From: Sphingomonas insulae
GTDB lineage: Bacteria; Pseudomonadota; Alphaproteobacteria; Sphingomonadales; Sphingomonadaceae
Assembly (NCBI RefSeq): GCF_010450875.1
Contig: NZ_CP048422.1
Coordinates: 62,001-126,000 of the forward strand
Direction: 5' to 3'
Length of the DNA: 64,000 nucleotides
In this document: piece by piece, positions 17,420 through 26,050 of the stretch
How positions within the stretch are numbered: position 1 is the first letter of the stretch
Layout: each line of letters begins with the position of its first letter
Program-made: the position numbers and the translations under genes
The notes under the pieces: generated by a model
Database searches by the model: none
Seen by the model: only the letters and a program-made list of their open reading frames with translations
Told to the model about the DNA's origin: nothing

Positions 17420-18621
17420 AGGCCGACCTGCCGCAGCGCCTGGTCGAGGTCGTCGATGACGTCCTGCGCATCCTCCAGCCCGACGTTCAGGCGCAGCATG
17501 CCTTCGGTGACGCCCATCTCGATCCGTTTGTCCTCGGCGACGCCGGCGTGGGTGGTCGATGCGGGATGGGTCATCAGCGACCGCGAATCGCCGATGTTGT
17601 TGCTGATGTCGACCAGCGCCAGTGCATCGAGCAGGCCGTGCGCCTGCGCGCGATCGGCGACCTCGAACGCGAAGATCGGACCGGTCGCGACCATCTGGCT
17701 CATCGCCAGATCATGCTGCGGGTGGCTGGCGAGGCCGGGATGGAGGATCCGCGGCACGCGCGCTTCCAGAAAACGGCCGACCTTCAGCGCGTTTTCGGAC
17801 TGGCGGGTGATGCGCAGGTCCAGCGTCTCCAGCCCCTTCAGCACCACCCAGGCGTTGAACGGCGACAGCGTCGGCCCGGTATTGCGGGTGAAGGGCAGCA
17901 GCGTGTTGTCGATGAAATCCTGCGTACCGCACACCGCGCCGGCCAGCACGCGGCCCTGCCCGTCCATCATCTTGGTCGCGCTATAGGCGGTGACGTCCGC
18001 CCCGAAGTCCATCGGCCGCTGCAACGCCGCGGTGGCGAAGGCATTGTCCACGACGCTGGTGATGCCGCGTTCGCGTGCGATCGCACAGACCGCGCGCAGG
18101 TCGACGACGTCCATCGTCGGATTGGCCGGCGTCTCGAAGAAGAACACCTTGGTTTCCGGCCGCACCGCATCGAGGAACTGCTGCGGATCGCGGGCATCGA
18201 CGATCGTCGTCGCGATGCCGAACTTGGGCAGCAGCGTATCGGTCAGCCAGCGGCACGATCCGAACGCCGCGCGCCCGCCGACCAGGTGATCGCCCGCCTG
18301 CAACTGGCACAGCAGCACCGCGGTCATCGCCGCCATGCCGCTCGCCATCGTCCGGCACGCCTCCGCCCCCTCCAGCAGCGCGATGCGCTTTTCCAGCATC
18401 TCGACCGTCGGGTTCTGCAGGCGGGAATAGGTCATCCCCTCCTGCTCGCCCGCGAACCGCGCCGCCGCGTCGGCCGCCTTGTCGTAGGTATAGCCGGAGG
18501 TGAGGAACAGCGCTTCGCTGGTCTCGCCATATTCGCTGCGCGCGGTGCCGCCACGCACGGCGAGCGTCGCGGGCCGCCAATGCTGGGTGATCGAGGGGTC
18601 CTGGCCTGCCTTGCGCTTCAT
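17416..18621 (-). CDS. metZ: O-succinylhomoserine sulfhydrylase MetZ
   Basis: PLP enzyme that makes homocysteine directly from O-succinylhomoserine and sulfide. The 401-residue protein has the cofactor Lys217 in YSATKMMDGQGR, the DGQGR form typical of MetZ rather than MetB/MetC. SGMAAMTAVLL and FFETPANPTMDV are the PLP-phosphate and aspartate regions. ATG 18621 begins a normal-length protein; in-frame upstream codons to 18687 fall in GC-rich repeat sequence. It heads the coupled run with apaG, lysR and GNAT. Confidence 0.92.
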   Translation of the reverse strand: MKRKAGQDPSITQHWRPATLAVRGGTARSEYGETSEALFLTSGYTYDKAADAAARFAGEQEGMTYSRLQNPTVEMLEKRIALLEGAEACRTMASGMAAMTAVLLCQLQAGDHLVGGRAAFGSCRWLTDTLLPKFGIATTIVDARDPQQFLDAVRPETKVFFFETPANPTMDVVDLRAVCAIARERGITSVVDNAFATAALQRPMDFGADVTAYSATKMMDGQGRVLAGAVCGTQDFIDNTLLPFTRNTGPTLSPFNAWVVLKGLETLDLRITRQSENALKVGRFLEARVPRILHPGLASHPQHDLAMSQMVATGPIFAFEVADRAQAHGLLDALALVDISNNIGDSRSLMTHPASTTHAGVAEDKRIEMGVTEGMLRLNVGLEDAQDVIDDLDQALRQVGL

Positions 18622-18805
18622 GCCCGCCGCTTTGCCGGACGCGGGCGGGGGGTGCAAGGGCAAGGCGGTCCACGCCCGCCCCGGCACGGGGGTGGGGACC
18701 GTTCGCCGCAGCCGGATGGCACGGCGGCAGCGTCATGGCGTCGGCCGCCGGGCCGCCCCTTCGTCACGTCCCGTGCCCGCGCGTGCCGGGGTGGGCTCGC
18801 CAGGT
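18622..18805. other. metZ upstream spacer with imperfect inverted repeat
   Basis: No gene seen. Segments near 18673-18700 (CGCCCGCCCCGGCACGG) and 18770-18796 (GTGCCCGCGCGTGCCGGGG) are partly complementary and could form a large stem. The metZ promoter should lie here. Confidence 0.4.
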
Positions 18806-18974
18806 CGGATCGACATTCAATAGCGAGGGCGGCATTTGAACCAGCTTGCTTCCCCGGCGGAGGCCGGGGCCCACTTGGGAAAGCCGCTGTGACGCTGGCA
18901 TGCGCTTCATCACCAGCCGGCCCCAACTGGACCCCGGCTTCCGCCGGGGAGGCAGGAGGCTGAATATCGATACA
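18806..18974. mobile_element. MITE-like repeat, copy 1 (169 bp)
   Basis: The left end is CGGATCGACATTCA and the right end TGAATATCGATACA is its imperfect complement. Internal arms (TTCCCCGGCGGAGGCCGGGG and ACCCCGGCTTCCGCCGGGGA) make the element fold as one long hairpin. It aligns over its full length with 35631-35799, also 169 bp. It has no coding capacity, so it would need a transposase in trans. It lies between metZ and the glycosyltransferase gene and contributes false upstream start codons to the latter. Confidence 0.75.
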
Positions 18975-19019
18975 CCCAAGCGCTTGCCAACCGGCCGCCG
19001 TCGAACGACAACGCCCGCC

Positions 19020-20255
19020 GTGCGCGCGTTCCTGTCCCGTCCCCTGCCCGCCGCCTGCGGCATCGGCCTGCTCGCCCAGCTGCTGTTCTGCTGGCGGCTG
19101 ACCACGCCGCACGTGCTGGTGTTCGACGAGGTGCATTACGTCCCCGCCGCGCGGATGCTGCGCGACCTCGTCGGGCCGGTGAACATCGAACACCCGCTGC
19201 TCGGCAAGACGCTGATCGCGCTCGGCATGATGCTGTTCGGCGATGGTCCGCTCGGCTGGCGCGCCGTGTCGACGCTGGCGGCGAGCGCGGTGGTCATGGG
19301 CGTCTTTGCGATCCTGTGGCTGCTGTTCGGCCGCGTCCGCACCGCCAGCGTCGGCGCGGTCGTTGTCGCGCTGAACTTCACCGTGTTCGTGCAGGCCCGC
19401 ATCGCCATGCTCGACGGGTTCATGGCGGCGTTCGTCGTCGCCGCCCTTGCCGCGCTGCTGTGGGCGATGCAGGCGAAGGGCGCTGCCGTCTGGTGGCGCT
19501 GGCTGCTCGGCGCCGCATTGTTCGGACTGGCGATCGGCACCAAATGGACCGCGCTGCCCTATCTGGGGTTTGCCGGCCTCTGCTATCTGGTCGCGCGCTG
19601 GCGGCGGCCGGCGCTCTGGCAGGGCATGCCCCCGCTGGTCGCGCTCGCGCTGCTCGGCATCACGGCTGCGGTCGTCTACCTCGCCACCTTCTGGCCCGCA
19701 TTCCTCTATGCGCGCGAACCGCTGACGTTCGCGCGGCTGCTGACGTTCCAGATCGACATGTACCACCAGCAGACGCAGGTGCTGCCGCCGCACACCTATC
19801 AATCGGCGTGGTGGACCTGGCCGTTCGACTGGCGGCCGATCTGGTATTTCTACGAGCCCGCCGACGGCGCGCAGCGCGGCGTGCTGATGCTCGGCAATCC
19901 GGCGGTGATGTGGGGTGGCCTGCTCGCCGTCCTCGCCTGCCTTGCGGCGTGGATGCGCGACGGCAACGTACGCGCGGGTGGCGTCGCGCTGTTGTGGGTG
20001 GCCAGCATCGCGATGTGGGCGATCATCCCCAAATCGCTCGGCTTCTTCTATTATTACTATCTGTCGAGCATCTGGCTGGGCATCGCGATCGCAGCGATGT
20101 TCGATCACTGGCGAGTGCGCCTGCGCTATTGGGACGAGGGGTTCCTGGCGCTGACCGCGGTGATGTTTATCCACTTCTACCCGATCCTCAGCGCCGCCGC
20201 GCTGCGCGGTCCGTCGTCGTTCCGCCACTGGACATGGTTCGGTTCCTGGGTCTGA
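19020..20255 (+). CDS. PMT-family membrane glycosyltransferase
   Basis: About 411 residues with around ten membrane segments. It matches the dolichyl/polyprenyl-phosphate-mannose mannosyltransferase type: the first periplasmic loop has the acidic FDEVHYVPAARML, followed by NIEHPLLGKTLIALG, then LFGLAIGTKWTALPYLGFA. Such proteins transfer sugars from polyprenyl-phosphate carriers outside the inner membrane. No ATG lies between the MITE and the conserved region. GTG 19020 is my best choice; TTG 18984 or ATG 18900, inside the repeat, are alternatives. The acceptor is unknown. Confidence 0.8.
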   Translation: MRAFLSRPLPAACGIGLLAQLLFCWRLTTPHVLVFDEVHYVPAARMLRDLVGPVNIEHPLLGKTLIALGMMLFGDGPLGWRAVSTLAASAVVMGVFAILWLLFGRVRTASVGAVVVALNFTVFVQARIAMLDGFMAAFVVAALAALLWAMQAKGAAVWWRWLLGAALFGLAIGTKWTALPYLGFAGLCYLVARWRRPALWQGMPPLVALALLGITAAVVYLATFWPAFLYAREPLTFARLLTFQIDMYHQQTQVLPPHTYQSAWWTWPFDWRPIWYFYEPADGAQRGVLMLGNPAVMWGGLLAVLACLAAWMRDGNVRAGGVALLWVASIAMWAIIPKSLGFFYYYYLSSIWLGIAIAAMFDHWRVRLRYWDEGFLALTAVMFIHFYPILSAAALRGPSSFRHWTWFGSWV

Positions 20256-20346
20256 ACCCGTCCGATTTTTGCGTCACGACGTCCTAGTATCTCTTGCCGC
20301 AGCGGTGATAGGCCGGCGGCACGACACCTCAGCCGGGCGGGTTCCT

Positions 20347-21279
20347 TTGGGCGGACATCATCATCACGGCCATGCGCATGGCCACGGTCACACACACGGC
20401 CACGGACATGGCCACGCCCATGCGCCGGCGTCCTTCGACCGCGCCTTTGCGATCGGGATCGCGCTCAACATCGTCTATGTCCTGGCAGAGGCGGGCGCCG
20501 GCCTGTGGACGGGATCGGTCGCGCTGATCGCCGATGCCGGCCATAACCTGTCCGACGTGCTCGGCCTTGCCGTTGCGTGGGGCGGCGCGGCACTGGCGCG
20601 CAGCGCGCCGACGAAGCGCTTCACCTATGGGCTGAAGGGGTCGACGATCCTCGCCGCGCTCGCCAACGCCCTGTTCCTGCTGGTCGCGCTGGGCGCCATC
20701 GTGCTGGAGGCGGTGCAAAGGTTCGACGATCCGCCCGTCGTCGCCGGCCTTACCGTATCGGTCGTCGCCGCGATCGGCATCGCGATCAACGCGCTGACCG
20801 CGTGGCTGTTCGCGCGCGGGCGCAAGGGCGACATCAATATCCGCGGCGCCTATCTGCACATGGTCAGCGATGCGGCGGTGTCCGCGGGCGTGGTGCTGGC
20901 GGGCGTGGCGATCTGGGCGACGGGGATCGGCTGGATCGATCCGCTGGTCAGCCTCGTCATCGCGGCGCTGATCCTGTGGCAGACCTGGGGCCTGCTGCGC
21001 GAGACGGTGGAGATGTCGCTCGCCGCGGTGCCGCGCGCGATCGACTATGACGCGGTCACCACCGCGCTGCTGGCGTTGCCTGGCGTCGCGCGGGTCCACG
21101 ACCTGCATATCTGGCCGATGTCGACCACCGAGCCGGTGCTGACCGCGCATCTGGTGATCCCCGGCGGCAATCCGGGTGATGCGTTCCTGTCCACCGCACG
21201 GGGGATGCTGCACGACCGATTCGCCATCGGTCACGCGACCTTGCAGGTGGAAACCGGCGGCGATTGCGACAGCTGCTGA
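20347..21279 (+). CDS. Cation diffusion facilitator (zinc-type efflux)
   Basis: A 310-residue inner-membrane antiporter. The N-terminal 25 residues contain 13 histidines, a typical cytoplasmic metal-binding lead. Metal-site motifs are D63-A-G-H66-N-L-S-D70 in the second membrane helix and H171-M-V-S-D175 in the fifth, the HD-HD set of zinc-preferring transporters. The C-terminal ferredoxin-like domain (VHDLHIWPMSTTEPVLTAHL) is present. There is no ATG; TTG 20347 just before the His tract is likeliest, and TTG 20269 would add 26 residues. Confidence 0.88.
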   Translation: MGGHHHHGHAHGHGHTHGHGHGHAHAPASFDRAFAIGIALNIVYVLAEAGAGLWTGSVALIADAGHNLSDVLGLAVAWGGAALARSAPTKRFTYGLKGSTILAALANALFLLVALGAIVLEAVQRFDDPPVVAGLTVSVVAAIGIAINALTAWLFARGRKGDINIRGAYLHMVSDAAVSAGVVLAGVAIWATGIGWIDPLVSLVIAALILWQTWGLLRETVEMSLAAVPRAIDYDAVTTALLALPGVARVHDLHIWPMSTTEPVLTAHLVIPGGNPGDAFLSTARGMLHDRFAIGHATLQVETGGDCDSC

Positions 21280-21429
21280 GGTTCGGCGGTACAACCGTTG
21301 GACGCCGTCGGCGGCAAGTGATTGTAACGCTACGATAATATCGATCGATCTGTCCTACAGGCCGATCGTTCCGCTAGGGGCCGTCGCGCACGCACCGGCT
21401 CTTTGACAGACAAGGATCATCATCGGAAC

Positions 21430-21455
21430 GGAAACGATCGACCGCGATCGTTTCC
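21430..21455. terminator. Hairpin between convergent genes
   Basis: GGAAACGATCG and CGATCGTTTCC form a perfect 11-bp stem with loop ACCG between the CDF gene and the prenyl synthase gene. There is no T-run, so it is a possible terminator only. The rest of 21280-21519 shows no gene. Confidence 0.45.
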
Positions 21456-21519
21456 CCACGAGTGCCCCACTTGTTCATGTTGTTCAACTTCGCCCGCTCA
21501 TTGGCAGGCAGCGGCCCGT

Positions 21520-22530
21520 TCAATAGGCGCGGGCGACCGCGAACTCGACCGCCTCGATCATCGCATCCTTGGCCTTGCCGTTGGCGAAACCACCGATCGC
21601 GTCGATCGCGCGCTGGCCGTAATGCCGCGCCCGCGCCAGCGTATCGTCGACCGAACGCGTCTTGCGCACCAGATCGATGGCATGCGCGAAATCCTCGTCC
21701 GACGCCCGACGCCCCTCGACCGCATCCTTCCAGAACCGCCGATCCTCGGCATCGCCGCGCGCATAGGCGAGGATGACCGGCAGGGTCATCTTGCCCTCGC
21801 GGAAGTCGTCGCCGGCGTCCTTGCCCATCGTGCCCGCATCCGACACGTAATCGATGGCGTCGTCGACCAGCTGGAACGCGATCCCCAGGTTGCGGCCATA
21901 AGCGTCCAGCGCCGCTTCCTCGCCCTCGCTGCGCTCCGCCACCACGGCCGAGATGCGGCAGGCGGCGGCGAACAGCGCCGCGGTCTTGGCATTGATGATG
22001 TCGAGGTAGCGATCCTCGCCCAGGTCGATGCGGCGGGCCGCGGTCAGCTGGTTGACCTCGCCCTCCGCGATCACCGCACTGGCGTTGGACAGGATCTTCA
22101 GCACCTTGAGGCTGCCGTCCTCGACCATCAGTTCGAAGCTGCGGCTGAACAGGAAATCCCCGACCAGCACGCTGGCGGGATTGCCCCAGATCAGGTTGGC
22201 GGCGCGCTTGCCGCGGCGCATGTCCGATCCGTCGACGACATCGTCGTGCAGCAACGTCGCGGTGTGGATGAACTCGACCGACGCCGCCAGCCGGTGATGA
22301 CGCGTGCCGGTATATCCGATCAGCCGTGCGCTCGCGAGCGTCAGCATCGGCCGCATCCGCTTGCCGCCGCCGGCGATCAGATGGCCGGCAAGCTCCGGGA
22401 TCAGCGGGATCTGCGACTGCATGCGGTCGAGGATCACCTGATTGACGGCGTTCATGTCACCCGCGACCAATTGGAGCATCGGCTCCAGCGAGGGCTCGCG
22501 GTTGTCGAGGCGGTGGATGGTAGCGGACAT
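21520..22530 (-). CDS. Polyprenyl diphosphate synthase
   Basis: A 336-residue trans-prenyltransferase that extends allylic diphosphates with isopentenyl diphosphate, most likely for the ubiquinone side chain. Both Asp-rich motifs are present: LLHDDVVDGSD and QLVDDAIDYVSD. The GGGKRMRP and GEVNQL segments fit the long-chain (octa/decaprenyl) group. ATG 22530 is preceded by GGGGCGAG; the frame upstream is not conserved-looking. It diverges from the chorismate mutase gene. Chain length cannot be read with certainty. Confidence 0.9.
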   Translation of the reverse strand: MSATIHRLDNREPSLEPMLQLVAGDMNAVNQVILDRMQSQIPLIPELAGHLIAGGGKRMRPMLTLASARLIGYTGTRHHRLAASVEFIHTATLLHDDVVDGSDMRRGKRAANLIWGNPASVLVGDFLFSRSFELMVEDGSLKVLKILSNASAVIAEGEVNQLTAARRIDLGEDRYLDIINAKTAALFAAACRISAVVAERSEGEEAALDAYGRNLGIAFQLVDDAIDYVSDAGTMGKDAGDDFREGKMTLPVILAYARGDAEDRRFWKDAVEGRRASDEDFAHAIDLVRKTRSVDDTLARARHYGQRAIDAIGGFANGKAKDAMIEAVEFAVARAY

Positions 22531-22607
22531 CTCGCCCCGCGCTCTGGCCCCTCGCCCGCGCGAACGCAAGCCTTGCTCGCAGCCGCAACACACCCCATGG
22601 GGGCATT

Positions 22608-22655
22608 ATGACAGAACGCTCACGCGTTCTGCGTCACCGAAGGTTACGAAGATGA
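22608..22655 (+). CDS. Possible 15-codon leader peptide before chorismate mutase
   Basis: ATG 22608 opens a 15-codon frame (MTERSRVLRHRRLRR) rich in arginine. Its TGA overlaps the chorismate mutase ATG as ATGA. GGGGG lies a few bases upstream, and an 8-bp hairpin (CAGAACGC/GCGTTCTG) falls inside it. It has no run of aromatic codons, so classical attenuation is unlikely. It may be chance. Confidence 0.3.
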   Translation: MTERSRVLRHRRLRR

Positions 22656-22930
22656 GCGACGACGTGCTGCAAGGCTATCGCAAGAGCATCGACAATATCG
22701 ATGCCGCGCTCGTCCACCTGCTCGCCGAACGCTTCAAGGTGACGCAGGCGGTCGGGCGTCACAAGGCGACATCGGGCCTGCCGGCCGCCGATCCCGGCCG
22801 CGAGGAACGCCAGATCGCCCGCCTGCGCCAGATGGCCGAAGAGGCCGAGCTCGATCCCGAATTCAGCGAGAAATTCCTGCGCTTCATCATCGATGAGGTG
22901 ATCCGTCACCACGAACGCTTGCGCGGATGA
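22652..22930 (+). CDS. Monofunctional chorismate mutase (AroQ type)
   Basis: A 92-residue all-helical protein converting chorismate to prephenate for Phe and Tyr. The family pattern is clear: YRKSIDNIDAALVHLLAERF at the N-terminus (active-site Arg), VGRHKATSGLPAADPGREER in the middle, and FIIDEVIRHHERL at the end. It is cytoplasmic with no signal and no fused dehydratase or dehydrogenase. AAGG lies nine bases before the ATG. It starts a plus-strand run with DUF2147 and tmk, gaps 22 and 13 bases. Confidence 0.9.
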   Translation: MSDDVLQGYRKSIDNIDAALVHLLAERFKVTQAVGRHKATSGLPAADPGREERQIARLRQMAEEAELDPEFSEKFLRFIIDEVIRHHERLRG

Positions 22931-22952
22931 CCCGGCGCACCATTTTGCGACC

Positions 22953-23378
22953 GTGATCGCCGCCCTGCTCCCCGCTCCCCTGCTCGTCCCCCTGCTCTCC
23001 GGCGTGCTTCTGGCCGCGGCGGCGCCGGCCGTCGCCGATCCGCATGCGGCGATCCTCGGCACGTGGCACAATCCGAAGAACAGCGTCGCGGTGAAGACCG
23101 GCCGCTGCGGCGACAAATTGTGCGGCTGGGTGATCCGCGCGACGGAAAAGGCGAAGGCCGACGTGACGTCGAAGGGCTATCCGCCGCTGCTCGGCACCGC
23201 GCTGTTGCGCGACTATCGCGCGACCGGCACGTCGCGCTGGTCGGGGCAGATCTACGTTCCCGACATGGGTCGCGCCTTCGGTTCGACGGTGACGATGGTC
23301 GACGCCGACACGCTGAACGTGAAAGGCTGCCTGATCGGCGGGTTCATCTGCAAGTCGCAGATCTGGCGGCGCGACTGA
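22953..23378 (+). CDS. DUF2147 periplasmic protein
   Basis: A 141-residue protein with a Sec signal (hydrophobic [20 protein letters not shown], cleavage after VADP or nearby). The mature part has the DUF2147 pattern: [40 protein letters not shown] and [19 protein letters not shown]. Four cysteines are paired in the motifs. The start is GTG. The fold is lipocalin-like in known members; no enzymatic role is established. Confidence 0.85.
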   Translation: MIAALLPAPLLVPLLSGVLLAAAAPAVADPHAAILGTWHNPKNSVAVKTGRCGDKLCGWVIRATEKAKADVTSKGYPPLLGTALLRDYRATGTSRWSGQIYVPDMGRAFGSTVTMVDADTLNVKGCLIGGFICKSQIWRRD

Positions 23379-23391
23379 TGGGGCTGCACCG

Positions 23392-24030
23392 ATGACGGGG
23401 GCATTCATCGCGATCGAGGGTGTCGACGGATCGGGCAAGAGCGGCGTCGTCCGCCACCTGATCGCCGCGCTCGCCGACCGGGGACACGACGTTCTCGGCA
23501 CTCGCGAACCGGGCGGAACGCCGCAGGGCGAGGCGCTGCGCGGGTTGCTGCTGTCGGGCGCCGACGACGCCTGGGATCCACGCGCGGAACTGTTGCTGAT
23601 GACCGCCGCCCGCGTCCAGCACGTCGCCCGCGTCGTCCTGCCCGCGGTGGCGGCGGGGCGCGTGGTGGTGTCGGACCGCTATGCCGGATCGACGCTCGCC
23701 TATCAGGGCGCTGGGCGCGGCATGGCCGAACGCATGATCCGCGACCTGCATGCGGCGATGGTTGACGATCTGTGGCCGGACCTGACGCTGGTGCTCGATC
23801 TCGACCCCGCCATCGGCCTCGTCCGCAGCCGCCGGCGGCTTGCGGTCGACGCGATCGACGAAGGCCGCTTCGAAAGCCTCGACCTGCCCTTCCACCAGCG
23901 CATCCGCACTGCGTTCCTCGCGCAGGCGGCGGCGGCTCCGGACCGGCACGTCGTGGTGGACGCCAGCGGCACGCCGGACGCAGTGCAAGCAGCGGCGCTG
24001 GCAGCGGTAGAACGGTTTCTCAAACGCTAG
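23392..24030 (+). CDS. tmk: Thymidylate kinase
   Basis: Phosphorylates dTMP to dTDP. The 212-residue protein has P-loop GVDGSGKS (10-17), [13 protein letters not shown] (substrate site), [14 protein letters not shown] (the DRY motif) and the lid region with RSRRRL. The length is normal. It is last in the short plus-strand run, convergent with the enoyl-CoA hydratase gene. Confidence 0.93.
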   Translation: MTGAFIAIEGVDGSGKSGVVRHLIAALADRGHDVLGTREPGGTPQGEALRGLLLSGADDAWDPRAELLLMTAARVQHVARVVLPAVAAGRVVVSDRYAGSTLAYQGAGRGMAERMIRDLHAAMVDDLWPDLTLVLDLDPAIGLVRSRRRLAVDAIDEGRFESLDLPFHQRIRTAFLAQAAAAPDRHVVVDASGTPDAVQAAALAAVERFLKR

Positions 24031-24090
24031 GACGCCGCCCGCAACCGCCTCCGCTTCTGGCCCGCAGAGGGGATACGGGCAGGTTGTGCC

Positions 24091-24867
24091 CTACCGCCCC
24101 GTCCAGGCCCCCGGCCGCTTCTCGACGAACGCCGCCATGCCTTCGCTCTGGTCCGCCGTCCCGAACAGCCCGTGGAACAGCCGCCGCTCGAACTGCACGC
24201 CCTGCGCCAGCGTCGTCTCGAAGGCTGCGTTGACCATCTCCTTGTTCGCCAGCACCGCCAGCGGCGCCATCGCGGCGATCGTCGCGGCGGTCTTCACCGC
24301 CTCCTCGACGAGGTCGGCAGCGGGAATCACGCGGCTGACGAGGCCGGCACGCTCCGCCTCGGCGGCATCCATCATCCGGCCGGTCAGGCACATCTCCATC
24401 GCCTTCGCCTTGCCGACGGCGCGGGCTAGCCGCTGCGATCCGCCCATGCCGGGGCTCACCGCCAACTTCACCTCGGGCTGGCCGAACTTCGCGGTGTCGG
24501 CGGCGAGGATGAAGTCGCACATCATCGCCAGCTCGCACCCTCCGCCCAGCGCATAGCCGGCGACCGCGGCGATGATCGGCTTGCGCGTCTGCGTCAGCCG
24601 CTCATAGCCGCTGAAATGGTTGCGCCCGTACATCGCGGCGAAGTCCATCGCCTGCATTTCCTTGATGTCCGCTCCCGCCGCGAACGCCTTGGCACTGCCG
24701 GTCAGCACGGCACAGCCCTGCCCGTCATCGGCATCGAAGTCTGCCAGCGCCGCCAGCAGATCGTCGAGTACCTGCGCGTTCAATGCATTCAGCGCCTCGG
24801 GCCGGTTCAGCGTGACGAGCGTGACGCGCTCGCGCCGTTCGACGAGGATGGTCTGATAATCGGACAC
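24091..24867 (-). CDS. Enoyl-CoA hydratase
   Basis: A 258-residue crotonase hydrating 2-enoyl-CoA in fatty-acid or branched-chain degradation. It carries [14 protein letters not shown] (oxyanion hole), [16 protein letters not shown] with the first catalytic Glu, and [20 protein letters not shown] with the second. The GTG at 24867 has AAGGAGAG six bases upstream and is preferred to a start at 24894. It lies 11 bases after the hydroxyisobutyryl-CoA hydrolase gene, so both likely act in valine breakdown. Confidence 0.9.
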   Translation of the reverse strand: MSDYQTILVERRERVTLVTLNRPEALNALNAQVLDDLLAALADFDADDGQGCAVLTGSAKAFAAGADIKEMQAMDFAAMYGRNHFSGYERLTQTRKPIIAAVAGYALGGGCELAMMCDFILAADTAKFGQPEVKLAVSPGMGGSQRLARAVGKAKAMEMCLTGRMMDAAEAERAGLVSRVIPAADLVEEAVKTAATIAAMAPLAVLANKEMVNAAFETTLAQGVQFERRLFHGLFGTADQSEGMAAFVEKRPGAWTGR

Positions 24868-24878
24868 AGCTACTCTCC

Positions 24879-25946
24879 TTATGCGGGCGTCCACGCTTCC
24901 GCCTCGGGCAGCGGCGCGAAGATCTGGTCGATGACGTGATCGGTGACGCCATCCGGCGTCGCCGGCTGCCAGCGCGGCGCATTGTCCTTGTCGACAATAA
25001 CCGCGCGCACGCCCTCCAGGAAATCGTGGCGCTGCACGACCCGGCTGGCAACGGCATATTCCTGGCGCATCTCGTCGGCGAAGCTCTGCATCAGCCCGCC
25101 GTCGTACAGCAGCCGCAGCGATACCTTCATCGCCTGCGGGCTCTTGGTCCGCAGGATAGCCAGTTGCGCCTGCGCGAAGTCGCCATCATCCGCGGCCAGT
25201 GCCGCGAAGACGTCCTCCAGCGTGTCCGATGCGAACAGCCGGTCGATGGCGGCGCGCTGCGCCAGCAACTTAGGCTCCGGCGGAACGATGCCCAGCCGGT
25301 CGAGCGTCGACGCGATGCCCTGCGGATCGGCGAGGATCGCCGCCTTCGCCTCGTCCAGTGCCGCGGCCGGCAGATAATGCGTGGCGAGCCCCAGCGCATA
25401 CGCCTCCGCGCCGTCCAGCCGATGCCCGGTCAGCGCGAGGAACTGCCCGATCCGCCCCGGCAACCGTGCGAGGAACCAGCCGCCGCCGACATCGGGGAAC
25501 AGGCCGATCCCGGTTTCCGGCATGGCGAAGCGCGTGTTCTCGGTCGCGACGCGCCAACGGCACGGCAGCGCGATGCCGACGCCGCCGCCCATCGTCACCC
25601 CGTCCATGAACGCGACCGTCGGCTTGGCATAGGTGAACAGTCGATGGTTCAGCCGGTATTCGGTGTGGAAGAACGCGCGCGCCGCCGCGCCATCGCCGGC
25701 GCCGCTTTCGCTCAGCATGCGGATGTCGCCGCCGGCACAGAATCCGCGCGACAATCTGGGGTCGCCATCGGGCGCCGGCGCATGATCCAGCATCACCGCC
25801 GCGATGCCCGCATCCGTCCGCCACGCCTCCAATGCCGTCAGCATCCCCTCGCACATCGCAAGGTTCAGCGCGTGCAGCGCCTTGGGGCGGTTCAGCCGCA
25901 GCCGGCCGACGGCGCCTTCGGTCGTGGTCAGCAGGTCATCGCTCAT
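24879..25946 (-). CDS. 3-hydroxyisobutyryl-CoA hydrolase
   Basis: A 355-residue crotonase-fold hydrolase releasing 3-hydroxyisobutyrate in valine degradation. It has [55 protein letters not shown] and a C-terminal extension ([20 protein letters not shown]) that distinguishes it from plain enoyl-CoA hydratases. It starts at ATG 25946 after AAAGGCGG. It is first of a two-gene unit with the hydratase. Confidence 0.9.
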   Translation of the reverse strand: MSDDLLTTTEGAVGRLRLNRPKALHALNLAMCEGMLTALEAWRTDAGIAAVMLDHAPAPDGDPRLSRGFCAGGDIRMLSESGAGDGAAARAFFHTEYRLNHRLFTYAKPTVAFMDGVTMGGGVGIALPCRWRVATENTRFAMPETGIGLFPDVGGGWFLARLPGRIGQFLALTGHRLDGAEAYALGLATHYLPAAALDEAKAAILADPQGIASTLDRLGIVPPEPKLLAQRAAIDRLFASDTLEDVFAALAADDGDFAQAQLAILRTKSPQAMKVSLRLLYDGGLMQSFADEMRQEYAVASRVVQRHDFLEGVRAVIVDKDNAPRWQPATPDGVTDHVIDQIFAPLPEAEAWTPA

Positions 25947-26050
25947 GCCATCCGCCTTTGACCCGCAGCAGGCCCCGCGTCCATACCGAACCGGCGAATT
26001 AGCGGCTCCGGGCGTTTGACAGGCATCGGGGGAACGCTCATCCCACGCGC

